DNA of 64,000 nucleotides, from contig OZ234496.1 of NCBI GenBank assembly GCA_965153455.1, positions 13,880,304-13,944,303 on the forward strand, written 5' to 3'. This stretch comes from Sphagnum compactum (lineage: Eukaryota > Bryophyta > Sphagnopsida > Sphagnales). Shown here one piece after another: positions 1 through 10,130 of the stretch. The number at the start of each line of letters is the position of its first letter. Within the stretch, counting starts at the first letter, position 1. The position numbers were made by a program, and so were the translations under genes. Under the pieces are notes generated by a model that saw only the letters and a program-made list of their open reading frames with translations, did not search any database and was not told where the DNA came from.

Positions 1-1640
1 TCTGTGGGACAAGACGACTTGGAACGAGACCCAGAACAAGAAGGGAAAGCAAGTGTATCTAGGTGCTTACGATGATGAAGAAGCAGCAGCCAGGGCTTAT
101 GATTTGGCTGCTCTCAAGTACTGGGGTCCCGGAACTCTCATCAACTTCCCTGTCACGGATTATTCCAGAGATGTAGATGAAATGCAAGCTTTCTCAAGAG
201 AAGAGTATCTGGCCTCCCTCCGAAGAAAGAGTAGTGGGTTCTCCAGGGGAGTGGCGGCAAAGTACAGAGCTGCTGCCGGCGGCTCCAGTATTGCTGCTGC
301 AGCAAAGCACTCTCCGAGCGCTCGTTGGGAAGCTCGAATCGGTCGAGTCCTGGGAAACAAATATGTGTATCTGGGAAATCCAAGTAGCAGCTGCTGGGCG
401 GAGGAATCTCCATCTACGAGCTTTGAGGCTGCCACTGAGTACAGAGGTCTGAATGCCGTGACGAATTTCGATCTTACTAGGTACACCCAAGACATGATCT
501 TTCTTTCTGCCTAGCTTTTTAGCTTTTCCTTTCTCTCTAAACCCTAAACCCTCGCACTTCTGGATCAAAATGCATAAAAGTTTGCAGTTTTGTAAGAGAT
601 TTCGGCAAACAGACAAGGGTTATCTTCCTTTTTCTCTAAGCCCTAAAACCCTAAACCCTCGCACTTCTGGATCAAAATGCATCAAAGTTTGCAGGTTTGT
701 AAGAGATTTCGGTAAACAAACAAGGTTTTCTTCCTTTTCTCTAAGCCCTAAAACCCTCAACCCTCGCACTTCTAAAGCAAAATGCATCAAAGTTTGCAAT
801 TTTGTAAGAGACTTCTGCAAACAAATAAAAACTTTTCCACCTTTTTCTCTAAACCCTAAAACCCTAAACCCTCACACTTCTAAAGCAAAATGCATCAAAG
901 TTTGCAATTTTGTAAGAGGTCTCAGCAAACAAATAACTGGGGGTGTGAATTTCTCTTGCAGGTACCTGAGATGGTTACGTCCAAAGCAATCAACTATTCC
1001 GCCTGATGCAACCCATCATGAGGTTGCTGAAGAAAGTCCAAAGAAAAGGGATGAGTTTTCTTCGTCCCCATCTGGGGGTGGGGGGAATCAGTCACCATCT
1101 GAGGAGTATCAATCTCAAGCATGGCCAGGTGATGTGAGTGAGCCATACCAGTTTCCTTCCTTAGGATTGAAGCCAGCTCCCGGTACTTCTGCTGCTGCTG
1201 CTGCATGTAGATCTTCTTCTTCTTCGCTGTCGGCGCTCAGTCTTTTACAACAATCCTCTATTTACAGAACAATGAGGGAGCGAGCGTCTGCACTTTCATC
1301 ACCCTCAAAAATATTAGAAGTAGTTGGGATGGCAAATGTCGACAGCCATATCCAATATCAAGCTACCCATCAAGACTGTTGCTATTACAACAAGGATGGT
1401 GATGGAGCTGGAGGAGCTCCACCAGAGATGTACCTCCATCATCATCAGAATCTTCACACTGATATGGGTTTCCCTTACAGTCAAGCTGGAGGACCACCTG
1501 CTATTGCTGGTGCTGGTGCTGCCGCCATGCCTGTTGTGACAACACAAGATGATGGAGCAATTGTCATATGTGATTCACAAGACCAAGCTTACTGGGAGCC
1601 TTTTGTACAACATTTTGGATTGCAGCAACTGGCAACATGA
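1..1640 (+). CDS. AP2-type transcription factor, WRI1/ADAP/At2g41710-like group (5' partial)
   Basis: Nuclear DNA-binding factor; the 5' end lies before the window. The coding frame runs from base 2 to 480 and, after a GT-AG intron (481-961), from 962 to the stop at 1638-1640; the split Arg codon (AG|G) joins in frame. The first AP2 domain is seen from LWDKTTWN through [20 protein letters not shown] and [12 protein letters not shown], followed by the linker [19 protein letters not shown] that marks the WRI1/ADAP group. The second AP2 domain is only partly kept: [37 protein letters not shown] are clear, but the stretch after FSRG is Ala/Ser-rich and the segment after YLG is unlike the usual TYxTQEEAA. 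A degenerate second repeat is known for At2g41710 relatives. The C-terminal half is low-complexity (poly-Ser, poly-Ala, His runs). Two to three introns usual in this family are absent, including the one bordering the tiny VYL exon. Confidence 0.87.
541..930. repeat. Four-copy 105-108 bp tandem array with telomere-like CCCTAAA blocks, inside the AP2 gene intron
   Basis: Each unit carries one to three CCCTAAA/CCCTAAAA blocks, then CGCACTTCT, a segment with AAAATGCATCAAAGTTTGCA, TTTTGTAAGAG and a pyrimidine-rich end. Unit landmarks (GCACTTCT or ACACTTCT) lie at 554, 661, 766 and 874, so periods are 107, 105 and 108. The array fills most of the 481-bp intron. Copies 3 and 4 share AAAGCAAAATGC whereas 1 and 2 have GGATCAAAATGC, which suggests pairwise duplication. 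Confidence 0.95.
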
Positions 1641-1726
1641 AAAACACCACAAGTAAGTGACAAACAAAACCCTCTGCATACATATCTTCTTTGCCATCAG
1701 AAGGAAATACTATTGGATCTCCAGTC

Positions 1727-2060
1727 AATCAATCAATCAAGCATCTCTTCTTCTTCAATGCCATTATCTCAATTGATGGTTCTTTCAATCAATCAATCGT
1801 GCATCTCTTGTCTTCAATGCTACCATCTCAATTGACATTTCTTTCACCTTCTGAACATGGTGAAAATTGGTGGTTGTCTTCCAGCTTCTTTCTTCTGATC
1901 GAAAACTTCTCGTTTGGCTCAGTCGTTGCTCTAATAGTTTGATCAGAGCAATCAAACTGCAAGAATCTTTGTTCAATGCTGTCATCATCTCAACTGGTGT
2001 TTCTTTATCACCTTCTGACCATGGTGAAGTTGGTGGATCTAGTCTTCCAACTTCTTCAGT
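1727..2060. repeat. Imperfect tandem repeats 3' of the AP2 gene
   Basis: Short units of about 60 bp (CAATCAATCAATC, then GCATCTCTT, TTCAATGC, ATCTCAATTGA and TTTCTTTCA) occur twice at 1727-1850. A related unit with TTCAATGCTGTCATCATCTC and a copy of TTCACCTTCTGAACATGG / TCACCTTCTGACCATGG follows at 1965-2040. This probably lies in or just beyond the 3' UTR. No coding potential is supported. Confidence 0.7.
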
Positions 2061-3048
2061 AATTTGTAGGTTTGTTATATTTTTGGGCAGTTGTAGCAGA
2101 TCAGAGCAACGAACTCTGCTTACTACCTCTTTGACATCCACTACTATAAAGGGGAAAAAAGTATAATCCTTCTGACTTCATTCAACACTATGCAAACTGA
2201 ACAATTCATATCTACTAGCTGCCTTTTCTATACGGAAACCATTTATTTGGATTGACACTATTTCTCTCTTTGGTTGGAAATGGGTAGCTTCTGATCTGGG
2301 AGAAACGGAACTCAACATACAGGAACTTGGTGGAAAGCAGCAACAATGTCATAAGGGAGGGGGTATTCTTATAGTGAAGCCAATTCACAGGGGAATTTCT
2401 GTTGGCAAGGAAATTCTGACTTCCAAGTGAGGTATGTTGCAACACCAGTTTATTCTTTTGGCTCTTCAAAATATTAGAGGTACTTGACAAGAAAAAAAAC
2501 CATGAATGATGGATGAACAAATCAGCTCTTACTCACAAGAAAAAGGAGAAAAGACTCTTCAATATTACTACTGGATTTATGCAGATTCCTCAGTTTCTGG
2601 CGGGTATCACTGGAAGTGAGTTACATATAACAGCCACCATTGTAGATGTTACTCACAGAACTACATGGAACTGAGCAAAAAAACTGGTGGAATAATAACA
2701 ACATTTGGATGCTTGAAAGAAGAAGAGCTGACAGACTCTAACACAGAAATAGAAGTAGTGGGTTGTACAGTGCAATGAGGATTGTTGGCTCTTCTTCTCA
2801 AAAGACTGGGTTTATGGTTCCAAACAACTCAGCTACAAGTGCGGAGCTCAAGAGGTAAGTCAGCCGTGCACATTTGCTGTAGTACTCCTACCAGTGTGTC
2901 ATGTTAGATGGTGTCTTTGGAATTGTCTTGAGTTGATTGCTTGATGATAATTTTAAACACTAAAAATTGTGGGATCAAAACTTTGCCTGATAGATGTCTT
3001 GGTGTACATAGCTTTGTATTCAATTTTTTGCTCAATTTGTTTCTGATG

Positions 3049-3072
3049 CTGTTGCTGCTGCTGCTGCTGCTA
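3049..3072. repeat. (CTG)n microsatellite
   Basis: GCTGTT followed by six GCT triplets. No open frame of note crosses it. Confidence 0.9.
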
Positions 3073-3477
3073 ATGGAAAACTGACTTCTAGAATTAGCAG
3101 ATTCTAAGATGGCACTTTAATTTAGCTTTTGTTCAATTCTTTCCTCAGAGTTTCATCTTGATGGAGAAGCTCATGGAAGGTTGCTCTCTTTTGATTGCTT
3201 TAGATCTACTCATCCATAAGTGATGACAATTAATCAACATTAATAGTCACACAACTGTCAGAAAATGTGTCTCAACAAGAGAGAGGAGCAAAGAAGATCA
3301 ATTGCACCCCCGGGTGGTCTGCTGGGTTTTGAAGCTAAGAAAATCTTTGTGATGTTTTAAGGAAGAGGTGATAAATGTGTTATGCTAATATGTAGCACAG
3401 CTGTCTCTCTCTGGCGGTGGGAAATTGGTTTTCTGTAATGCATGATTGTGTGTGTTTTGTTTGTTGTTAATGAGGAG

Positions 3478-3690
3478 GAGCAATTCAATGTGGTGATTTT
3501 TCAAAATCCATGGAGCCAATTGTACATGGAGGACATCCCCACCTTTCAAAACTCCACAGAGCAATTCAATACGGTGACTTCCAGAATCCATGGAGCAAAT
3601 TCAAAATGAAGAATACCAAAATCCATGGATCGAGCAAATTGAATATCAGAGACTTCCAAAATCCATGGATGGAGCAAATTCAATAAGGAG
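3478..3690. repeat. Minisatellite-like array around CCAAAATCCATGGA
   Basis: A degenerate unit of about 35-65 bp combines GAGCAAATTCAAT, a short linker (CGGTGACTTCC or similar) and AAAATCCATGGA. ATCCATGGA or a close form recurs at about 3507, 3585, 3631 and 3660, and GAGCAA(A)TTCAAT recurs about five times. It is non-coding on both strands by my reading. Confidence 0.75.
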
Positions 3691-4994
3691 CCTTTACTTT
3701 TGAAATGCAACCACCAACTTGTCAGTTGCTAGGGTAGCAGCTGAAAGCTTTGTTCAATCCTAAGGAGCAAGTCATCTCCTTTTTACTTTCAAGGTCGGTG
3801 TCTCGAAGTATAGCAGAAGCAAATGCAATACAAAGGTCAAAATCCTTGCTCGTATCCCTAAAAGATTTAAGAAAATCTTGCAGGCTCTCTGATTCTATTT
3901 TCTTGCTCGGATAAAAGATATCTTGTTCATAAGTGACAAACTTCACACATTTCATCAACCTCAGTGTTTCACCACCTTCTCTCAATGTAACTCTCAAATG
4001 CATCTTACCTTGTTGCTCCCACCATCTGCTTGTTCATGCTCCTTTCTTCCTTGGTTGGCAATTAATCCTTGTTAGACTTTTAGTGCATGAATTGAACCCC
4101 TCACACAAGTACAAACTTTTGACCCACCTGTGCAGCCCCCTCTTCAAGTTATGGTGTAACAAATGGGTGCATCTTCTTAGGCAGGACCAATGATACCAGA
4201 GCACCAAAGCACCCTTCAAGAGTACCATTAAAATCAAGCGTCTAAATTTGTAGTAAACTTTAATACAAAGATTTATTTTTAATTGTGAACATTTGAGAAA
4301 AAAATTTTAAGCAGCAGTTCAGAAATCTCTACAACCTGTGCCCTAAACCCTAGACCCTATAAATTCAAACCCTGCATATCAATTTGAGAAATTCAATGGA
4401 AATATAATTTGAAACGGCGTACGGAAAATTTTGATGAAAATTACACATATACCAACTCCATCAATTAACAAATTCTCAATTATTCAATTTTCAACAAGTA
4501 GATCCATCAAGTTTCTTATAACTGTGGATGGGAGGAATGCAAAATAATTATTATTGTACACTAATTTGAAGACCTGTTTAAACATTGACAAAAGTCAAGC
4601 AGCCTTACAGCACAAAAGCCTGATGCTGGTCCCAAACAAAAGCTGTTGAGCAGTCCTATTACAGGAAAGTAGGCAGGCATCAGGGGAGTAATAATATACA
4701 TTGACCCAGAAAGGAAAGACAGTAATGGGAGTGAAAACCCACAAGGATGGAGAAGAAAGTGGGTTTGCAAAGAGAAGAAGGTTTCTACTCCAGTGCACAA
4801 TGTCAAAAGCTCACAGGAAGGAGGCTTAAGCATCAAAGGTACCTTGGCAAAGGTGCATGAAGAAAGGTGATTGGAACTGCTTGATTGCTTGCTTCCATGC
4901 ACATCAATATGAAATCTTAAAAGGAACTTCTTCTGTAAATGGAGGAGACAAATGTGTCAGCAGCAGAAGGGAATGCAGTAGGAGCCATCCAGGT

Positions 4995-5018
4995 AAGAAG
5001 AAGAAGAAGAAGAAGAAG
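4995..5018. repeat. (AAG)n microsatellite at the 3' edge of the acyl-CoA ligase
   Basis: Eight AAG triplets lie immediately beyond the minus-strand stop codon at 5020-5022, so in the mRNA this would be a CTT-rich start of the 3' UTR. Confidence 0.9.
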
Positions 5019-5019
5019 C

Positions 5020-6738
5020 TTACAACCGACTCCTGGGTGCTGCTCTGCTGCTGGAACTCCCTAAAGCCTTAACTCGAGTCCGCAGAACATGCTTTTGTAT
5101 CTTCCCAGTTGCAGTCTTGGGCAAAGGGCCAAACACAACAGATCGTGGCACCATGTAATGTGGCAATTGCTGCCGACAGAAGTGTATAATATCTGCCTCA
5201 GTAACTGCTGCTGTGTCCTCCTCCTCGTTCATTTTGAGTGTGATGAATGCACAGGGTGTTTCACCCCACATCTCATCAGGTCTAGCCACCACAGAAGCTT
5301 CAAGCACTGAAGGATGTCGATACAAAGCACTTTCAACTTCCAAGGAACTGATATTCTCTCCTCCTGAGATGATGATGTCTTTTGCCCTGTCTTTGATCTC
5401 AATCTGACCATCTTCATGCTTCACAGCAATATCACCAGAGTGATACCAGCCCCCTTTGAAACTCTCCTGGGTTGCTGCTGGATTGTTCAAGTAGCCCTTC
5501 ATCACCATGTTTCCTCGCATGACTACTTCACCCAGAGTCGTACCATCTGCAGGCACAGGTGCCATAGTCTTCATGTCCACAACATCAAGACCCTCTTGTG
5601 CAATGTACCGCACTCCTTGTCTGGCCTTCAAGCGTGCCCTTTCCTTCAATGACAATGCATCCCACTCAGGCTTCCAAGCACATATGGTACAAGGGCCGTA
5701 AGTCTCGGTCAGGCCATAAGTGTGGGTCACAATGAAGCCTTGCTCATCCATCTTTGCCAGCACTGTGGCAGGCGGTGCTGCACCTGCAGTCATGATATGG
5801 CACACATGATGGAGAGCTGCTCCTCGCTCACTTTCTGGTGCATTCACAATCATGTTGAGTACCACAGGAGCCCCACAGAAGTGGGTAACCCCATGACCCA
5901 CAATGGCGGAGAAGATCCCTTTGGCTGTCACATGACGCAAGCAAACGTTGGTACCTCCCAGTGCCGCCATGGCCCAGGAAAAACACCACCCATTGCAATG
6001 GAAGAGTGGGAGTGTCCAAAGATACACAGCTCCGGTGGGAATTCCCCATGCGAGAATGTTACCGAGAGAAGAGAGGTATGCACCTCTGTGCGAGAGAACA
6101 ACTCCCTTGGGATTTGAGGTTGTACCTGATGTGTAACAAAGAGAGATGGTGTCCCATTCATCCTCAGGAGGCGACCAGCGAAAGAAAGGATCACCACCTA
6201 AGAGAAACTCCTCGTATTCCATTGCACCCATTGCCAAAGCCTGACCTAATCCTGGATGTTTCTGCCGATCTACACTCTCATCTTCGATGACGACCAAGAA
6301 GGGAAGCTTGAAACCACCCACGAATTCCTTTTTCCTCAGAATAGAAAATGCGCCATCGAAAACCGGGAAGAACTCCTCATCGACAATTACAGCTTTCGCC
6401 CTAGAATGCTCCAGGAAGAAAGCGATCAAGCGAGAATCCAAGCGGATGTTGATGGCGTTGAGTACCATCCCAGCCATGGGAATTCCGAAATGGGCTTCGT
6501 ACATCGCCGGCACGTTCGGTGCAGCGACGGCTACAATATCCCCCGCAACAAGACCATGGCGGAGGAGAGCAGAAGCCAGCCGCCGACATCGATCATAAGT
6601 CGCAGACCAGGTAAACCGGATCTTCCTGCTGCTGCTGCAGTCATACACAAGCGATAAGCGCTCGCCATACACAGCTGCAGCTCGCTCCAAAAACCCAAGA
6701 GGGGTGAGAGGAGCAAAGTTCGCTGCAACCTTGTCCAT
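5020..6738 (-). CDS. Peroxisomal acyl-activating enzyme (AMP-dependent acyl/benzoyl-CoA ligase family)
   Basis: ATP-dependent ligase that makes an acyl-AMP and then an acyl-CoA thioester. Single exon of 572 codons, a usual length for plant short/medium-chain acyl-CoA synthetases of the AAE/BZO1 clade. Residues about 8-120 carry the clade N-terminus (LTPLGFLERAAAVYG, APNVPAMYEAHFGIPMAG, LNAINIRLD). The P-loop-like AMP-binding motif YTSGTTSNPKG is at 202-212, YGLTETYGP at 341-349, WYHSGD at 431-436, RAKDIIISGGEN at 451-462 and the catalytic-lysine motif PKTATGKIQKH at 540-550. The last three residues are SRL, a peroxisomal targeting signal type 1. All catalytic motifs look intact. The substrate (butyrate, benzoate/cinnamate or another acid) cannot be told from sequence. 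The absence of introns may reflect intron loss or a retrocopy. Residue 1 is the first Met of the conserved N-terminus. Confidence 0.93.
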   Translation of the reverse strand: MDKVAANFAPLTPLGFLERAAAVYGERLSLVYDCSSSRKIRFTWSATYDRCRRLASALLRHGLVAGDIVAVAAPNVPAMYEAHFGIPMAGMVLNAINIRLDSRLIAFFLEHSRAKAVIVDEEFFPVFDGAFSILRKKEFVGGFKLPFLVVIEDESVDRQKHPGLGQALAMGAMEYEEFLLGGDPFFRWSPPEDEWDTISLCYTSGTTSNPKGVVLSHRGAYLSSLGNILAWGIPTGAVYLWTLPLFHCNGWCFSWAMAALGGTNVCLRHVTAKGIFSAIVGHGVTHFCGAPVVLNMIVNAPESERGAALHHVCHIMTAGAAPPATVLAKMDEQGFIVTHTYGLTETYGPCTICAWKPEWDALSLKERARLKARQGVRYIAQEGLDVVDMKTMAPVPADGTTLGEVVMRGNMVMKGYLNNPAATQESFKGGWYHSGDIAVKHEDGQIEIKDRAKDIIISGGENISSLEVESALYRHPSVLEASVVARPDEMWGETPCAFITLKMNEEEDTAAVTEADIIHFCRQQLPHYMVPRSVVFGPLPKTATGKIQKHVLRTRVKALGSSSSRAAPRSRL

Positions 6739-6829
6739 CGCTGCTGCTGCTATTGGTGCTGAGCTTTGGTCGAGACTTCCTTCCCCGGGGCCCCTTGATT
6801 TCTTTTGTGCAGCTGGAGAAATTCCCCAA

Positions 6830-6838
6830 AAACCCTAA
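6830..6838 (-). promoter_or_regulatory. Telo-box (AAACCCTAA / TTAGGGTTT) upstream of the acyl-CoA ligase
   Basis: AAACCCTAA on the plus strand, about 92 bp upstream of the minus-strand start codon; in the sense direction it reads TTAGGGTTT. Telo-boxes are common near transcription starts of plant housekeeping genes. A similar sense-oriented motif stands 5' of the ARM/BTB gene. Confidence 0.5.
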
Positions 6839-9069
6839 TCCTCTGCAATTGCTGCTTCCTACATACATCTATATCTGGTGTTGCACTACAGACTGTTGTT
6901 GCAAAATGTAGTTTGGGAATAGTGGATTTCCGGAAAGAACGCTCATTATGATCATCTTCAACAGTGAATTTTTTCCTATAAAAACAACTTGTGTGGCGCA
7001 CTCAAATCCAAGCGCATGCATCATCATGATGCTGATTCCATTCGTGCATGGCTGATGCGCTTGGAATTTCCGCACCTAGACTCTTGCTTTCTTGGCTTGC
7101 TTGCTGCTGAAGATTTTGACATATCCGAAGACCCAATAGAGCGCACAACGATTGTACGTCCGTTTCCGCCAGAATTTCATGTGGCATATCCTAAACCCCA
7201 ACTTTAGCCGACCCCCAGCTCTCGCAGAAAACAGGAGGCTCGTGTGCCTCCAGAGTCCAGAGTCGTCGCTGCTGTTTGTCTTATTTCCCCTCAGTGTCGG
7301 AAGAATGTCATGTGTGGACGACTCCAGAGAAATCACTCACTCCTTGATAGAATCAAAACTAGCCAGGTGGGGCCATACAGAAAAAAAACAGAGCAACTGC
7401 TTGCGGCAGATGAGGAGCAGGTCTGTGAGTCGTTGCTACCTGCTCTCTTTTTTTTTCCTTCTTTTTTTCTTTCTTGTGGGAAGTACCTACTTCATGATTG
7501 GAAGCCAGAAATCACTCACTCCTGGGTGGGTTGTATCAGACACCATTCTGGACTTGATTTTTGCTACAAAATCAGAAAGCAAATTGCTGATTGTATTGAA
7601 GATTTTGAAATGTGTTTGACCGTATAGTAGAGAGAAGGGTTTAGGGTTACCGAGAGATCAGAGGGATGATGATGAGAAACTGGATGACCCAGATTGCTGA
7701 AAATGAGCTCCTTCAGAACCCATAGCTTCAGTCAGGAACAGCCTAGAAAATGTTTATGAATGATATATACTGGTGTGTGATCATCATCATCATGCTTGCA
7801 GACTCAAGGAAAGATTTTGCTGTTCGCAGAAGCAGTGTGTTTTCTGAGAAGAACCTTTGACAAGAAAATGTATACAAGGGTTTCCTAATTGTCATAGTAG
7901 AACAGTGTACCTACCTTGTGAAAGATTAACTCAATATGACTGCTAGATATGAATCATGTAGGTACCACATGCACACAGCAGGAGTGGAACCTTGAGTTTT
8001 GCTTGTTGCTGTCAGCACATGCAACCTTGAACTTGTCCGCCTACAAATTGCCAGTGTAGTGGTGATCGAGTGCATCAAGATCCACTGCTTTCAGCTCTGT
8101 TTTCTTATTGGTCAATGGCAAGCAATCTGCTGAAAGGTAATTGAGCAAAACTCTCCATCTTTTTTCTGTTGCTTCAACCTCTGCACAGAGACTCAAAGCC
8201 CCACCACCACCACCAGTGTGAGCTTCTTGATGGTCATATTCACTCTCAGACTCATCTTCTCCAACACAGTTTCTACTCGCTCAATACTTGCAATCTGCCA
8301 TTTCAAGCTCAAAAGGAAAATACCGAGTGAACCCAAACTGATTTGAGATGAGAGATAAATACCTCAACTCTTCACAAATTGCATCTTTCTCTCTATAAAC
8401 TCAACTTGATCACCATCCTGCCAAACAAGGGTTACTGAGAACAGAATCAAAAGTCTCACCTTATTGTGAATTCAACAACCCCAAGATCCTGCATTAGATT
8501 GATGAACAGGGAGGGTTTCTACAAAATGGTTTTGGACTTGTTGTGATTCTTTCTTGTTGCATTTGCCATCAACAAACTCTTGAGCATCTCTTCTCTTCTT
8601 CTTCTCAGAAATAGCATTCTCTAGGAAATGTGCATTTGCAACTCACCTGCAACTACACATTGGGTCTATATAGATTTGTGCCTTTTGTCACCCAGAGAGC
8701 AAGAGAGAAGCAAGGTCTGAGTATGGAAGTAGCACCTCATGTGGTGAGAAGACATAATGTGGAGAAAAGAACAGACAGACAGACAAGACAGAGAAGCTGA
8801 AGCTCTCTTTGGAGAAATGGTGTGACACAAGGAAATGTGTTTTCAGAGCAATTTACTTTATGTCACAACAACAACAACAACAAAAGCACACGCCACAAAT
8901 CCTTTTCTTCCACAACCTTCCAGGTTATGATGATGATGATCCCCAGATTCCAAACCTTGAGTTCCTCAGCGATCTGCACAATTCAAAAGCAACTTGCCCT
9001 TGAAGAAAATCTACAAAAGCAAAATCCTACTATCAATTAAGCAGCTACATGGTCCTCCTCTTGTGGGAT
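6839..9069. other. Upstream region and intergenic DNA, no gene supported
   Basis: Contains the probable promoter of the minus-strand acyl-CoA ligase. Overlapping plus-strand frames at 7152-7627 exist but have low-complexity Ser/Phe-rich translations and no recognised domain. A telomere-like GTTTAGGGTT occurs at about 7639-7648, a GGATGATGATGA run near 7660, and (CAA)n at about 8866-8883. Nothing else is recognised. Confidence 0.55.
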
Positions 9070-10130
9070 TGAGAGATTGTATGAAATACATTTTGCTTGC
9101 GATTGGTGCCATTGATGATGCAATCATCCCTTTCTGAAAGGAGGAGGTTCTGAATCAAAATGTAAGCAAAACTGTAGCACCAGATTCTTCACCATCTCTT
9201 GATGAAATGATGTCCATGATCAGGTCCATGCTTCAAGCGAAATGATTTTGATCCTTTCTGTCAAAGTTGCAGTAATCCTGCCTGTAATCATCCCCTGACA
9301 CAAACAAGCAGAACAAGAAGAATCAATAAGAATTGATGAAGAAAGATTGTATGGAATGCATTTTGCTTGCAATTTCCACAGTTGATGATGTGATAATCCC
9401 CTTCCTGAGAGGAAGAGGTTCTAAATCAAAAGTGCAAGCAAAGACATAGCACCTGATTCAGCAGATTCTTTGCAATCTCTTGAAGAAATGATATGTCCAT
9501 GAGCAGGTCAGTGCTTCAAGTGAATCCATTTTGATCCTTTCTGCAAAGTTGCAGGTCTGTCTGTAATCATCCCATGACACAAACAAGCAGAATAAGAAGA
9601 ATCAAGAAGGATTTATGAAGAAGGATTGAGAGGTTGAGAGATTGCATGAAATGCATTTTGCTTGCGATCTGCGCAAGTGATGATGCAATCATCCCTTCCT
9701 GAGAGGAGGAGGTTCTGAATCAAATGTGCCAAAGCATAGCACCTGATCCAGCAGATTCTTTGCCATATCTTGATGAAATGAAGTCCATTATCATGTCAGT
9801 GCTTCGAGCTAAAGAATTTCGATCCTTTCTGCAAAGGTGCAATAATCCTGTCAGTAATCTCCCCAGACACAAGAAGAAGCAACAACGATTTATGAAGAAG
9901 GGTTGAGGGATTGAGAGGATTGCATACAATGTACTTTTGCTCCAGATTTGCGCGATCGGTGATGCGATCATTCCTTCCTGAGAAGAGGAGGTTCTGAATC
10001 AAAAGTGTAATTAAAGACATAGCACCTGATTCGGCAGATTCTTCGCAATCTCTTGACGCAAATGATATGTCCATGAGACCATAGCGAGTCGATTTCGATC
10101 CTTTCTACAAAGTTGCAATCCCGTCTGTAC
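9070..10130. repeat. Four-copy tandem array of about 270-296 bp
   Basis: The landmark TTTTGCTTGC (or TTTTGCTCC) falls at 9091, 9361, 9657 and 9935, giving periods of 270, 296 and 278 bp. Each copy then shows TGATGATGCAATCATCCC or a variant, GAGGAGGTTCTGAATCAAA, ATAGCACCTGATTC..GCAGATTCTT, TCTCTTGATGAAATGA, TTTCGATCCTTTCTGCAAAG and CCTGACACAAACAAGCA. Copies differ by many substitutions and small indels, so the array is old. Open frames inside it are interrupted and not shared among copies, so I read it as non-coding. Confidence 0.9.

Larger units (their letters stand above)
2061..4994. other. Intergenic, no gene supported
   Basis: Mostly AT-rich with scattered short open frames on both strands that show no family motif and no coherent splice structure. 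The minus-strand frame at 4561-4902 lies just past the stop of the acyl-CoA ligase and is better read as its 3' flank. A telomere-like CCCTAAACCCTAGACCC stands at about 4341-4357. The only clear structures are the repeats at 3049-3072, 3478-3690 and 4995-5018. Confidence 0.6.

Noticed and set aside
570-961. A continuous plus-strand frame reading into the last AP2 exon
   Set aside because: The part before 962 is translated from the intronic tandem array, with telomere-like repeats; the good GT-AG borders and the family sequence RYLRWLRP begin at 962.
4561-4902. Minus-strand frame of 113 codons
   Set aside because: Lies directly after the acyl-CoA ligase stop and is hydrophobic and low in information; more likely 3' UTR.
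7152-7627. Two overlapping open frames of 127-155 codons
   Set aside because: Low-complexity Ser/Phe-rich translations with no motif; part of the acyl-CoA ligase upstream region.
9070-10130. C/D-box snoRNA cluster suggested by repeated TGATGA and CTGA
   Set aside because: The spacing between TGATGA and the next CTGA varies and no terminal stem or guide region is conserved across the four copies.
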